From Ectobius pallidus (taxonomy: Eukaryota > Arthropoda > Insecta > Blattodea > Ectobiidae): a DNA stretch of 64,000 nt. The stretch is from assembly GCA_964059195.1 (NCBI GenBank), contig CAXKWD010000008.1:49270502-49334501 (forward strand), read 5' to 3'. The notes beneath the pieces are model-generated. The model did no database searches and was not told the origin of the DNA. It saw nothing but the letters and a program-made list of their open reading frames with translations. Shown here one piece after another: positions 32,085 through 44,724 of the stretch (the first letter of the stretch is position 1; each line of letters opens with the position of its first letter). The translations under genes were made by a program, and so were the position numbers.

Positions 32085-32768
32085 CATTCCCCTGTTACTC
32101 TTCCACCGTATAGATTAGCTCCTCCCAAGTTGTTGGTTATGCGCAAAAAAATTCAGGAAATGTTAAACCAGGGCATTATTCGACCTTCGGTTCTACCATA
32201 TTCCAGTCCCATTTTTCTGGTACCGAAGGGAGAAAATGATTTTCGTCCTGTGGTGGCCTACCGCGTCCTCAACCAGAGGATTTGTATTGAATCTATGCCG
32301 TTACCAGGCATCCACTCTGCGGCCCATTGGTTCTCAGGCGCTACTGTATTTTCATCTCTACATTTGAACAGTGCGTATTACCAAATTCCCTTGGCGGAGT
32401 CGTCACGCCGTTTAAGGGCGTTTTCGACTGATTGGTCCCATTATGAATTTTGCCGTTTGCCTTTCGGGTTGGCCACTGGCGCCCAAGTTCTTTCTAGATT
32501 ACTCGATAAGATCTTCTCGGATATTAAATTTGACTTCGTGTATCACTATTTAGACAAATTAGTGGTTTACAGTAGAGACTTTGCTTCCCATGTACTTCAT
32601 CTTGGCGAGGTTTTTCGTAGGCTTCAGGAAGCTGGCCTAACTGTCAAGCCTACAAAGGTCAGGTTTGCCAGGCCTCAGTTAACCTTTATTGGCCACATTA
32701 TTTCACCTGAAGTTATCGCCATAGATCCTGAAAGGACGGTTGCCATCAAGAATTTTCCTCTCCTGTAA
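32085..32768 (+). pseudogene. Gypsy reverse transcriptase with damaged catalytic box
   Basis: RT motifs are SPIFLVPKGENDFRPVVAYR, VFSSLHLNSAYYQIPL, CRLPFGLATG, HYLDKLVVYS and FIGHIISPE. The catalytic YLDD has become YLDK, and the earlier Asp of the usual D-L-N-S-A-Y-Y is His. Both changes abolish polymerase activity in this family. The frame ends at 32768 with a shift into the connection region. Confidence 0.88.
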
Positions 32769-32915
32769 ATGTGAAGGGAGTTGCACGCTTTGTAGGATTA
32801 ATTTCTTTGCAAAGTTTATACCCCGATTTGCCGCGAGAGCTACTCCATTAAATCGGTTGCGTGGCAAGGATGTACACTTTTTTCGGGTTATGAACAACAG
32901 GCGGCCTTCGAAGAT

Positions 32916-33310
32916 TTGAAAACTGCCATTTCCAATCCTCCTATTCTTGCTATGGCTGATTTTTCCAAAAAGTTTATAGTTCAGACCGATGCCTGTGCCT
33001 TAGGATTGGGGCGGTTTTTTTTACATGACTTTACGGATGGACGCAAACCCATAGCCTTTGCTTCTCGTTCTCTTAATCCGCAAGAAAAGCTATATTCTAT
33101 ATATGAGATGGAAGCCCTTGCAGTTCTGTTTGCGTTCGAGAAGTTTCGCATTTACGTCGAGCATGTTCCATTCGTGTTAGAATGTGATAATCAAGCTCTG
33201 TTCATATCAAGGGCTTCGAGAATATCCTGGCAGACTCGTTATCTCGCATGTTTGAGGGTGATGTGTTGGCTGAAGATATTTCCCTTCACCCAAATCTGGT
33301 CGCTGAAAGT
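32916..33310 (+). pseudogene. Gypsy RNase H with internal deletion
   Basis: The motifs FIVQTDACALGLG, YSIYEMEALAVLFAFEKF and LECDNQALF hold the Asp, Glu and Asp of RNase H. Directly after NQALF the sequence jumps to a block reading ENILADSLSRMFEG in another frame. The roughly 30-residue stretch with the RKTGR/ISAF block, seen in the minus-strand sister, is deleted. Confidence 0.82.
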
Positions 33311-33672
33311 ATGCAGCACACACCGCTTGTCTCTGATTCTATATCTCATGTAGCCTTGACCCCTGTAGTTTCTTCTCTCTTCCTTGATTACCCCTTGGCA
33401 TTTACTGATATTGTGGAGCACCAACGTCTTGATCCTGCCCTTAGAGTTATTATGGACCGCTTCCTGGCTGGTGAGCAAGTTGCTAATTTTGCTCTGGTCA
33501 AACATAGTTTACAGGTTTCCTTGGGAAAACAGGAACATAGCCGTCTTCGTTTGGTGTTACCGAGTAGTTTAATTCCAATTATCTTTGAGTATTACCATGT
33601 TTCTCCCTTGGGGCTCATTTGGGAATCAGAGAGACAGTAGATAAGATCCACAAGAGTGTTTGGCGTTATGGT
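33248..33672 (+). pseudogene. Gypsy integrase zinc-binding start, cut by a LINE
   Basis: 33248-33600 carries the linker (LDPALRVIMDRFLAGEQVAN) and then YYHVSPLG. A frame change near 33605 is followed by HLGIRETVDKIHKSVW. The His-His part of the zinc-binding domain is thus present; Cys-Cys and the catalytic core are absent. Minus-strand LINE sequence takes over near 33672-33690. The missing 3' half does not reappear on the far side of the LINE. Confidence 0.78.
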
Positions 33673-34985
33673 CACAGGACCATAAATTCTTCTTAAGGCT
33701 TTTCGTTCAAAAATAAGTAAAGCATTCTCATCTGCTGTTGTCATAGTCCACGTCTCTGATCCATAAGTCACAACTGGTCTAATGAGAGTCTTATAATAGA
33801 TTTACTTTCAACTGCCTGGATAAGAGGGTTGATTTCAAAAGTTTGACATTAGCAAAATAAGCTCTGTTTCCAGCCATTATTCTCTTATTTATCTCCGATG
33901 TCACGGAGTTTTCACAATTTAATTCAGCACCAAGATAACTGAAACTTTCCACACCTTCAAAATTATACTGTCCCAGGGTTATATTTTGGGGTTGTCTTCT
34001 ATATTCTGATGCTGACATGTTCATATATTTGGTTTTTCTTTCATTGATTTTTAGCCCCATAACTTGGCTTTTCTCTTCCAATGTCATAACCATTTCTTTG
34101 AGAGAGTCCAGATTCCGTGCTACCAGTGCAATGTCATCCGCATAAGCATAAGCTTGTTTGGACTTATTAATTATTGTTCCTCCTAAATTCAATTCATAAA
34201 TAGCTACATGCAGAGCTAGATTGAATAATACTGCTGAGAGGAAGTCTCCCTGTCTCACTCCAGTCTTTACCTCGAAAGCTCTACTACTTTTACCACCAAT
34301 AAAGGCCTTGGCCAGAGATCCCTCCATAGTCAGCTCTACCAGTTTGATTAGTTTCTTTGGCACTCCAAACCTCTCTAAAGCATTCAATATCTGTCTTCTT
34401 TTTCTGATATCAAAAGCTTGCTGGAAATCAATGAACAATATATGTTGATCAACATTATACTCATAGCACTTCTCCATGGATTGTCTCATTACAAAAATCT
34501 GATCTGTCGTATTTCTTCCAGAACTAAAGCCACATTGATATTCCCCGATAATTTCCTCAGCATATATTTTCAACCTCCTTTGCAAAATACTAGAAAAGAT
34601 CTTACAGGCAATATTAAGCAATGTGATCCCTCTATAATTGCTACACTGTAATTTGTCTCCCTTTTTAAAAATGGGACAAATAAGACCAATCCTCCAGTCC
34701 TCAGGCAATATCTCTCTTTCCCAGATTTCACAAATCATCGCATGTAGAGCTCTTATTAGATCGTGTCCTCCATTCTTTATTAACTCCGCTGTAATAAGCT
34801 GATCCTCTCCTGGAGCTCTTCCATTCCTCTGCTGCTTTACCGCCTCTTCTACTTTTGTAAGAGATGGCTTAGGCACTTCTGGGTCAACATTCATATACAC
34901 TTTTGTTTCATTTTCATGAGATCCTTCTTTCACATTTAGCAATTCTGTAGCCATTTGGTACATTAACTTATATAAATAAGCAATT
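33673..34985 (-). mobile_element. RTE-like LINE, RT domain largely intact
   Basis: One 390-codon frame (34963-33791) spans the RT: GRAPGEDQLITAELIKNGG, DWRIGLICPIFKKGDKLQ, CSNYRGITLLN, LFIDFQQAFD (first catalytic Asp), GVRQGDFLSAVLFN, YAYADDIALVARNL (catalytic Asp pair) and SYLGAELNCE. A further frame to about 33690 adds RPVVTYGSETWT and RKALRRIYGP. The endonuclease is missing. It is among the best preserved RTs in the window. It lies inside the plus-strand Gypsy integrase. Confidence 0.88.
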
Positions 34986-35117
34986 TTGATATTTACAGGT
35001 TAAGTTAGGGCTAAGTTAGTTCAAGTGATTTTCCACAGTAATAAATAAAGAAATAAACCAATACAATTAACAAAACCCTATCTTTATGTAGCCTAAAAAA
35101 ATAAACTGGTCAACCGT
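34986..35117. other. Short spacer left of the MULE
   Basis: AT-rich; no feature is seen. Confidence 0.4.
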
Positions 35118-35265
35118 CGGTTTTTGACTTCTTTCTGTACACAGGATTATTCAAGCATCCACAGACCATCCACGCATGCGCGAGAAATAGCAGTCAACAT
35201 CCGTGCAGCGCAGGCATTGTGCACGCATGCGCGGGGAGTGAGTTATCTAGCAGACAATCAGTGAT

Positions 35266-37519
35266 GTGCACGTGTGTTCTGTTTGCGCGCGAAAGAGGAA
35301 CGTGTATGTTAAAATGTTGGTTTGCCAGGAGTGTGGGAGTGAGTTTACGGCAAAAGACAATTTTCGTAAACATGTAATAAAGAAACATCCTGACAAGCTA
35401 GATGAACTGGTGCCAAGAAAGCGTCAGGCAAGTGGCAGTGGCTGTCATTTGTGTGATCAATGTGTGCTGAATCTTCAGCGACATCAACGTGATCAACACA
35501 GCATTGACGGGAGACAGTCTGTGTTAAAGTGTTCCATGTGTAATTTCACATTATTGGAACGAAAACACATTTTTGAACATTTTCAATCGTCTCATGATAT
35601 TGAAATCCAACATGAATCTAAAGAATTTGAAAAATTTTCAGATTTCATATCTTGGAAAACGGAAATTGAAAACTGTACAAATTCTTCCTGTATCAGGAAC
35701 TGGGGCAAAAAAAGGCACCACGATGGAACAAAATACTTTAATTTCTGTTGCAACCAATCTGGTCATTATGTTTCTGAAGGATCTGGTCAGAGACATTTGA
35801 AAACACAAGGAAGTTCAAAAATTAATGGTTTTTTCCCGTCACAGATGAAGGTACAGTTGTTTACAGACGGAAAATGCAGTGTTTCTTATCTGTCTACGCA
35901 TGTGGGCCATAAGTGTGGATTAGGTCATTTGCGCATCCAGCAGAAAGACAAGGAACTTCTTGCATCTAAACTTGCTGCTAAAATGCCACCACACTCCATC
36001 CTAGACGAAGTGAGATGTTCCATTAATGGAGAAAAATTAGACAGGCTGCATCTCTCACCCAAAATGATTTGCATAATATTAGCCACTCTTATAATTTAAG
36101 TTCAGATGTAAAGAAACACTCGGATGATGGAACGAGTGTGAGTGCATGGGTCAGTGAAATGCAGGAAAGTGACAATCCTTGTGTGCTTCTATATAAAGAA
36201 CAGGGGAAGGAGCACCCGGAAACCGGAAGACTTTGCACTGGTGATAATGACTAATGCTCAATGTGAAATGTTATGTAGGTACGGTTCAGACTGTATATGC
36301 ATTGATGGTACCCATGGGCTCAATGGTTATGGATTTGAGGTGGTCACTGTACTTGTCTTGGATGACATGAGGCAAGGATTTCCGTGTATCTTTTTCATAT
36401 CGAACAGAACAGATGAATTGGCTCTATCTCTGTTTCTAAACACCATTAAAGAGCAAATGGGTGAAATATCTGTGAGTGTTTTCATGTCAGATTTGGCAGA
36501 GGGATTTTATAATGCATGGGTAAATGTGATGCCTGAACCACAGAAAAGATTATATTGTGCATGGCACGTTCTCAAGGCATGGAGTAAAAATCTGAGCAAA
36601 ATTAAATAAAAAACAAAACAGACAGAAGTAAAAAAATATCGTGAAAAGTATATTACAGGAGAGAGACCCTGCGGCATTTCACCTTCTACTAGAATCAGAG
36701 GTTAAAATGATGTGCCAAGATATTGAGACCTCTGATTTCAGTGCATATTTCCTCCAGCATTATGTACCATACAAGGAATGGTGGGCTTATTGTTATAGGC
36801 TTCACTGCGGATTAAATATGAATATGCACATAGAAAGGATGCACGGGACAATCAAGCACATCTACTTGGAGGGGAAGAGAGTACAACGCTTGGACAAATC
36901 AATCCATGCAATTATGACTCACTTGAGGGACAAACTCATTGACCGATTAACAATCATTCACAAGGGAAAGGTAACTTCAAAAATATCTGAGTCGAGGAAA
37001 CGCCATAAGAAAAGTATAGAGTTGCAAACTGACAGCATTATGCAGCAAGACGGATACTGGCAAGTTGTTTCGTCATTAAAAAGTAAAGAATTGTACGAAA
37101 TTAGACAATTAGTGTCCCACTGTGATTGTCAGATTGTCTGTCAGGAATGTAGTGCTTGCATTCATATGTATGCCTGCAGTTGCCATGATTCGTCCATCAG
37201 ATATAATACGTACAAGCATATTCATTTAATTTGCCGGACAATTAAACCTTGTACATTGCCTGCTTCTTCAGATGCTGAGAATTCATTGGTTATAGCTTGC
37301 AATGAAGCCGAAACTGAAACTGAAATAATTACCAATGAATTGAGGGCAAGAAAAGAAGATGTGAGTGTGGCTCTTAGTACAATGAAATGTTCCTTAATTG
37401 CGAAGGTAACAGAAATAATAAATTCTGCGAGCTCGAAAGAAGGAATAAACAACCTGGCCAAACAGATAGCCCCCATGCCAGCACTGTTGAAGGCAGTGGA
37501 TCAAAATGTTTCAAAATGA
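35266..37519 (+). pseudogene. MULE transposase with N-terminal C2H2 fingers and SWIM zinc finger
   Basis: Order: C2H2 fingers (CQECGSEFTAKDNFRKHVIK; CHLCDQCVLNLQRHQRDQH; CSMCNFTLLERKHIFEHF), then a FLYWCH/FAR1-like block (FSDFISWKTEIE to GSSKINGFFPSQ). The MULE core follows: ICIDGTHGLNGYGF (Asp), VFMSDLAEGFYNAW (Asp), YCAWHVLKAW (C-x2-H) and MHIERMHGTIKHIYL (Glu). Last comes a SWIM-like finger around CDCQIVCQECSACIHMYAC. Frames change near 36070, 36230 and 36610. All three catalytic acids are still present, so decay is recent relative to most neighbours. The start is chosen by position after the terminal repeat; it may lie upstream. Confidence 0.85.
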
Positions 37520-38214
37520 GTCACTATGATCATGTAGATAATAAAGGCATAAATTCTTAAGGGTATTGAAACAAGCAGGACAGAGGTAGGAGATTGGAAT
37601 GTGTCCTGTTCACGCCGTGCTCTGTATGGTACTTGTACGCTGTCTACTGTAAGGTATTTCCAAGAAGGCGAAAGGGAAAACAGCCCAAAGCATTGTTCAA
37701 CCACATTCACATTTCTGTCCATCACTCTTGTAAAAGTACTGTATTGAAAATTGAAGAGACGTCTTTGCAGTGCCCACATCAGTATTTCTGTTCAAATGCT
37801 GATTAATGTCTACCAATTGAGTAAATATTTTTTACGATTTTGGTCGATATAGAGGAGTTTAACGAAAATGAAACTCTGGTCGTTGGTCAGGGAGAGGGGT
37901 GGTCGTTTAATAGGGGTACAAATAACATTGGCCTTATGGGTTTTACTGTCGGTTCCTAGAAAAATTGGTCTTTAAAGGAGGTGGTCGCTAAAGAGGGGTG
38001 GTCTTTAAGACAGGTTTTACTGTATTTCAAAATGACCGCTATAAAATCCAAGGTGGAATTTGACCGTAAAGGACCCCACTAGTAGGCCTAATACTGTACA
38101 AATATATAGATTCAGTGTTGTCATTATTTCAAGTTCAATAAACAGAGGTTTACAGTGCATAGTTGTATAAGAACTAGTTATTGTTCTGAACACCTTTTTT
38201 TTTTTTTTGCAATA
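37520..38214. other. MULE 3' region containing a pogo-like end fragment
   Basis: No gene. About 37840-38026 has repeated GGTGGTCG words and ends GACAGGTTTTACTG followed by TA, the form of a Tc1/pogo transposon right end (CAGTAAAACC inverted, TA outside). The matching left end was not found, so it is a fragment. A T-run at about 38194-38206 borders the LINE remnant. Confidence 0.4.
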
Positions 38215-39720
38215 ATAGGATTTTTTTCAATATGCTTACAATTTCCCCACAGTAAGATACCATATGAAATAATACTATGGAAGAACGCAAAATAGGCTGA
38301 CCTCACGTAATCTTCCGAGACATAATTTTTTAGTTTTTGAGCAAATAGATTACTCTAGAAAGTTTGCCAGAGATATAATTAATGTGGGCTTCCCAGGATA
38401 AATTTCTATCCATGTATATACTTAAAAATTTGACACTTGAGGTATCAAGATCAGTAAGGCCATCCCTATGGCTAAAATACATAGTTTGAGTTTTATTTTC
38501 ATTTACTAGGGAACCATTTGCCTTAAACCATAGAGATGCTTGGAGTAGTGTGGCATCAGATAAGGTTTTGAGAGTTTGTACATCAGAACAATTATGAAAA
38601 ATAGGTGTGTCATCAGCATACAGTATTGCTGACCAGTTCTTTTCACTTTTTTAAATATAGGCACAACTCTAGAGATTTTTAATACATCTGGGAAATTACT
38701 TTCTGGCAGACATTTGTTTATACAATAAGTAAGAGGACCTATTACACAGTCAATAACTCCTTTCAACAAGTTAAAGGACAGATCATAGTAATCAACACTA
38801 TCAGAAGCTTTAAAATTTTCCACAATTTTAAGAATTACCTCAGGACATACTTCTGTAAGATTAAAATTGCACCGAGGGTTTTTTTTAATTGTTTTTATAA
38901 CAGCTTTCTAATAAACCAAGTGCACTTTCTAAGGGCTTATTCTTGTACAACATATTGAATGCAGAAATTATTGAACTGATCCGGAGAATATGTTGATGTT
39001 AACTTATCTTTCTTTTTGTTTGTGCTATCCAATTAATAAAACTCCATAATTTTGTACAAATATTGACTTTTCAATATTTGTTATATTATAGGCAATACTT
39101 TCATACTTTCATTAATGTCTTGTCTGTAGTCACGTTTAGCTCTAGAATACAATTGCGTATAAATGTCTGATTTGTTTCTTTTGTACAAAGCCGAATAAAG
39201 CATCATGTTATTTTTTATCTGGCCTTTCTTACAACTCCCATTATTAATGTTCAGTGCACATATCTTTAAAGGAACATTAATAGGTCTTCAAGTTTCCCAA
39301 GGAATAGAGAGACCTATCAGAGACCTTTAGACCACTATTATTATTAATTTATGGCGGTCAAATACTAAACCTGTTGTTTCAAAATGCAATCATCACAAAA
39401 TATATTGAAATCCAATCTGCTACAACTTTTGGCAAGAGGGGTTTTAACATAAATTGACACTCCACCATGTAGGTGATTTTCCCTACTGAAACTATTCATT
39501 AAAGTGAAGTCTTCTAATATCTTGTAACGAAGTTCTTCCTTTTTGCACCAATGCTCATCTAAACAAAGAACGTCGAACATTTCATTGGTAATTAAATGTT
39601 TTTCTCCAGTACCTTGAATATTGAGATAGCCTATTCTAAACTCATCTTTTGAAAGTTCCCTAGATTCATAATTTATTTTACTGGTTGAATTACATTGTAC
39701 AAAGTGTCAAGTTGCTCAAA
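38215..39720 (-). pseudogene. LINE E remnant inside the MULE, with internal deletion
   Basis: 39580-39365 encodes an endonuclease piece (LCLDEHWCKKEELRYKILED, HGGVSIYVK). 38823-38640 encodes the RT start (GPLTYCINKCLPESNFPDVL, SRVVPIFKK), then jumps directly to the YADDTPIFHN box and SLWFKANGS at about 38620-38520, so the middle of the RT is deleted. It continues to about 38215. The motifs match the LINE at 41.3-43.6 kb. It sits between the MULE gene and the MULE right end, so it inserted later. Confidence 0.75.
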
Positions 39721-39970
39721 GTTATTATTAATTTTTCTTTATTTATTAATATAATTTTTTAAAACGTGATCTCATGCCTCCTAAATATTAAAAAAGAAGA
39801 AACTGTCCATGTTATGAACTAAGAACAACTGAACCAAAATGTCGACTGCTGGATTTATCGCGCATGCATGGACAATAACAGAACAAATGTCGACAGCTGG
39901 AATGTCGTGCATGCGTGGAAGGTCTGTGGATGCTTGAATAATCCTGTGTACAGAAAGGAGTCGGTTTTTG

Positions 39971-40948
39971 TGGTGAAAACTATCCCTAAAACTGTTTTTG
40001 CCACTTATTAATGTGCTGCCAACGATGTTTTTTTTTTCTGAATGAAGGTAAAGTTAACTACTCAGAATTCTAGGTTAAAGTTTTAGGTTAGGAACCAAAA
40101 TGGAAGTTAATTACTCAGAATTCTAGGTTAAAGTTTTAGGTTAGGAACCAAAATTGATAGAACATTTTAAGGCAAAAGATAAATGTAAGTCGCAATATCT
40201 ACACAAATATTAAAAAGCACTTACCTCCTTTCCAAATTATATTTATTCTTCTGCATTGGGCATCAAATAACAAACAAAACGTATAATAACAAACAAAATG
40301 TATAATTATTCTTCTGCACTGGTGATTAAACAACAGCATAACCTGCATCACCGGTTGTTTTCTTCCAACGCAGCACAAGCTTACCAATAAGTCAGAAAAA
40401 TATTCCTACTGAATGTACGGATGTAATCATTTTAAACAATTTTTTTTATTAATTTCTGATTAGCGTGAGTAAATTGTATTGCGTTCCCTTAATTTAACCA
40501 AATCGATTTACTAGAGTAAAACACAATACACCGGTGTTTACAATGTCCAATTCTAGAAATAAAATTTACGTATAGTTGCCAATTTTTTGTAGCCTATGTT
40601 ATTTTGATATTAGCAAATGAACAATTAATTCGATTTTGTTTTATATTTAGTCCTACTTATGTAACAGTAACTTTAATTTTGATATATTATGAATATAAAG
40701 TAGGATTAAATTACAACAGTTTTTATACATGTATATATTGGACATAAAATATACGTATAATTTACGTTTTGACTTTGACCAAACGTAAGATATATATGTA
40801 GCTCTAAAATATATGTATATTATACATATCGTGCTGCGTGAGTTTGATGGAAATTTTACTCTTACAAAAGAAGGCTATTCGTATTTAAAGTAACAGCCCA
40901 GGCAGAACTCATTGCAAACCACTTTCCATACAGGAAGGAATTTTAATA
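39971..40948. other. Unassigned AT-rich DNA with a tandem duplication
   Basis: No gene. It contains a 53-bp tandem duplication (40051-40156) and a smaller duplicated AACAAACAAAAYGTATAAT block at about 40266-40303. Confidence 0.5.
40051..40156. repeat. Tandem duplication, two 53-bp units
   Basis: Copies start at 40051 and 40104 (AAGTTAAYTACTCAGAATTC, then TTTTAGGTTAGGAACC) and differ at very few bases. Confidence 0.8.
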
Positions 40949-41296
40949 GTGTACAACTATTACATATTTGAACTTTTACTGTATGTTCACAAAAACAAAA
41001 ATGAATTAATTTTAAATAACCATGTTCACCCGTACAATGTTAGAAATATTGGAAAGATTCAAGTGCCATTTTCAAGATTAGAAAAAGTGAAATCCAGTCA
41101 CCTTGTCAATAGTATAAGACTGTACAACAAACTGCCTGTTCAACTAACAGAACTGAATGTGACTAGTTTTAAAAGAAGGATCAAAATTTGGTTATGCAAT
41201 AAGGTGCTCCGGGGTAACTATGAAAAGCAAGATGTTTATTATAGCCTACATATTGTGCACTATATTTCTATTCTGAACATGTTACCACCTTTGTAA
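40949..41296 (+). pseudogene. LINE C-terminal tail fragment
   Basis: The frame carries VHKNKNELILNNHVHPYNVR, KIQVPFSRLEKVKSSHLV and IRLYNKLPVQL, the typical C-terminal tail of CR1/Jockey-type LINEs. It is followed without spacer by the endonuclease end of a different copy, so it is a chimeric junction. Confidence 0.7.
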
Positions 41297-43640
41297 AAGA
41301 TTTTACTTTATCAGACCATAAGTCAATTTTCTTAAGCTTCAGCATGCATTCAATGAGCAAATTGAATATCAATAGTAAAAATGACTCAAAGATAGTGATT
41401 ACTAGACCATTGAACAAAGTTAAAATATCCAATCTGAAAGAATCCTTAGCCTCCTTTGAATGGCATATTCATCTCTATAGACCTGCTCACTTAGGTAGCC
41501 TGAGCTCTGCAACTACATTTAATAGATTTTTCAATACTTTTATGCATCTCTTTGATTATTGCGTTCCAATAAGAAAATGTAAAGTTAATTGTACTAAGTT
41601 TAAAAGAATGGGCAAAAAATCAAATAATCAATGGTACACTCCACAGCTAGCAATTATGAGAAAGAATGTCTTGTCATTGTTGAGTGTACACAAGAGTCTT
41701 TGGACTGATACTTCTAAACTGGCCTTTGTTAATATTAGGAATAAGTATAAAGCGGCAATCCAGGAAGTCAAAAAGTTTTATAATTAAAAAATCATCAAAA
41801 CATCAAGCAATAGTTGTAAAGCAGCTTGGGATATTATAAACAAACTTTCCAAACCCAGGGTAACAGGTAATTTGGCAGTTAGTCCTAATGATTTTAATGA
41901 CTATTTCTTAAACTCTGTTATTGGAATCAGTAACTCTATTGTTAGACCATCAATCAATGCTACTGATTTACTTAATGAATTCCAAGCGATGCCTGTCATC
42001 CACCCACAACAGAGTTTTAGATAACCCCAGACTTAATTATAAACATTGTAAAAAAATTTAAGCCATCTAACTGTGTTGATATATATGACATATCCTGTAA
42101 CTTGGTTAAAGAGCTAATTCATAGAATTGTCCACCCTTTGACCTATTGTATAAATAAATGTATAATTGCAGGATTCTTTCCCCAGGAGCTTAAAATATCT
42201 AGGGTTGCTCCGGTTTACAAAAAAGGCAATAAAGATTCCCCTTCGAGTTATAGACCGATTTCTATTATCCCAGTTTTTGCCAAGATCTTTGAATATGTCA
42301 TTTACTATCAGTTATCAAGGTATTTTGATAACAACAACGTGTTAAGTAAATATCAATATGGCTTCAGGAAAAGCAGATCGACCATTGATGCCATTGATGA
42401 TCTAGTGAAATGTATTTATAAAGTCTCTGAAGACAAAGGTATTGCTCAGGCCACATTCTGTGACCTAAGCAAGGCCTTTGACTGTGTGGATCATGATGTA
42501 TTATTAAGTAAATTGGATTACTATGGCATAAGAAATAATAGTTTAAATTTATTGAGGTCATACCTATTGAATCGTCAGCAAATTGTTACAGTAAATAAAA
42601 TTAAATCTAAAGTTGCTATAGTTAAAAAAGGAGTTCCCCAAGGTTCTGTCCTGGGACCGTTCTTATTTCTTATTATGATTAATGACCTTCCAGCAGCTGT
42701 CGATACTCATTTTGTGTTATATGCTGATGGCACAACTTTTATAAATGTTAGTAATGATCTTAGCACTCTCAAAACTCTCACTGACAATACAATGACAGAA
42801 ACTACCAACTGGTTCAGGGCAAATGGTTTCCTACTTAATGAAGATAAAACTCAAGATCTATATTTTAATCTTAGTGACATGAACACACTGGCCTCAAATA
42901 ACTCTTCTAGTGTTAAATTTCTTGGTATCTATGTCGACAATAAGTTAACATGGGAACAGCATATAACATATATTAGAGGTAAACTTTCAAGAGTTATTTA
43001 TTTGTTAGGACACCTTATATACTACGTTCCAGATAATCACATTAGATCTTCATACTTCACATTTTTTCATAGTGTTAATAATACTCTGGGGAAACTCCTG
43101 TCATGTAAATAGAGTTCTGTTACTACAGAAAAAAGCTATTAGAATCATCACTAATAGCTCACACAGGGAACACTGCAAACCTTTATTTCTACAACACAAA
43201 ATATTAACAGTGATCAATCTATATATATTTACGGTTTTAATTTACATAAAAAATAGACAGTCAGAGTTGCAGTATAGAAATAATATTCACTCCCACAATA
43301 CTAGATCCAGTAGTCATATATACATTCCGTTCCAACGATTATCCAAATCTCTGAATAGTCATGAAATCATAGGACATAAACTGTTTAATAAACTATCTGT
43401 ACCTACTCAACATACTCATATTATTGTATTTAGAAAAAAATTACATAATTGGTTAGTTTGTAACCCTTTTTATACCTTGGATGAATACTTCAATTGTAAT
43501 AGTGTAATTTAGCTTAAAATATGTGTTATTTGTAACTTAGTAATTTAGCTGTAGTTTTATATTAATTCTATTTTTTTTTGTATTAGACTTTGTCTATTGC
43601 TGTAATAGCCTAACGACAATTAAATTTATTATTATAAATC
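41297..43640 (+). pseudogene. LINE D: endonuclease end, RT and 3' tail
   Basis: It starts with DFTLSDHKSIFLS (endonuclease end), then a linker (41344-41787) and RT at 42102-43112: SRVAPVYKKGNKDSPSSYRP, FCDLSKAFDCVDHDVLLSKL and GVPQGSVLGPFLF. The catalytic box reads YADGTTF, with the second Asp changed to Gly, so the enzyme is dead. The frame shifts near 43080; the C-terminus runs to 43512 (HNTRSSSHIYIPFQRL). The 3' tail (GACTTTGTCTATTGCTGTAA) ends in an AT-rich run near 43640. It is related to the LINEs at 14.9-16.7 and 38.2-39.7 kb. Confidence 0.87.
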
Positions 43641-44264
43641 GATTCCTTCCCATTATTTGTACTGTAAAATGTTTCCCTAACCTCAATGTTAACTGCATAT
43701 TGTGGGCAGCTCTCAAGAGGCCAACTGCACATTGTGGATAGGCTTAATAATGATGGCATAACTGGTCACAAGACAACTGGATATCAAATTAATTAATCAA
43801 AGTACCGGCAATTAAAGGCTAAGAGTGCACATTATAACTTATATGAGAATATAAAGATTAACATCATATTTAAATGTTACTGGCAACATTCCCTGGATTT
43901 CTTAGAATATATAATGAGGGCATAACGTAGAAAGACTTACATAAATTTACATAACATGCGTTTACATTAAATACTAATAGGCCTAAGGTAACATGCACTT
44001 ATACCCATACAAATAGGCCTATAGGAAATTGGTTCTACATTTTAATAATAAATAAAAATACTTGATTCTGACACATAACTGCATGCTCCAGCAGGTTTGA
44101 AATCTTGAAACTCCCTATTGATCTTGAACTGCGTTCCAATTCAGTTGGAATTTCGTTGCTTATGCTCCTTCTCTGCTTTCATTTCCTTCTGCCTTGCTTT
44201 CCGTAAATCATCTGAAACAAATAAATTTGCAATAGGAAATTAGTTGAACCTCTTCAATTATAAT

Positions 44265-44317
<53 letters not shown>

Positions 44318-44724
44318 TTTATTCATCCTTTTGATCATGTGCATGTGTAGAACACAAATGATATAGGATACGTCAAATTTAGAATAGCCTATAAATGATA
44401 GGCCTACTTATTTTTTAGAGGCTGCATTTCATTAAACACTCATAATACAGTATTGTGTAAAAATGATAACGTTATATTCAGAGAACAACCAAAGGGCTTA
44501 CCTAATATTATGTAAATGAATGAGAGTTCAAACAGCATTCAGGATCCTTCTTACCATATCAAGATGGCGAATAACCGTTAATCCGTTATTATGCGTGGTT
44601 TCCAACCTTCACCGCAGGCACCGATAACCTACGACCACGCAGGAAATTGCCGAAGACTGGTAAGAAGAGAACTATTAGCAAATAGCTCAAATAATAAATG
44701 AATTAACATATATATATGTAATTT
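43641..44724. other. Unassigned DNA with TAG microsatellite
   Basis: A TAG/GTA trinucleotide run lies at about 44265-44311, followed by TTTATTCATCCTTTTGATCA. That word also follows the AAT run at 56.87 kb, so both may be the 3' end of one LINE family read in reverse. No gene is seen. Three exact TAGGCCTA words occur here. Confidence 0.4.

Larger units (their letters stand above)
35118..39970 (+). mobile_element. MULE (Mutator-like) transposon with 9-bp target duplication
   Basis: The 9-bp direct repeat CGGTTTTTG at 35118-35126 and 39962-39970 flanks inverted ends. The left end from 35127 reads ACTTCTTTCTGTACACAGG; the right, reverse-complemented from 39961, reads ACTCCTTTCTGTACACAGG. Homology continues through TTCAAGCATCCACAGACC and CCACGCATGC to about 35190, so the repeats are about 60 bp or more. 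A 9-bp duplication is the hallmark of Mutator-type insertion. The 4.8-kb interior holds a MULE transposase gene and a later LINE insertion. Confidence 0.9.

Noticed and set aside
35266..36099. Host C2H2 transcription factor gene
   Set aside because: The fingers are followed by MULE catalytic motifs and lie between the MULE ends and its 9-bp duplication.
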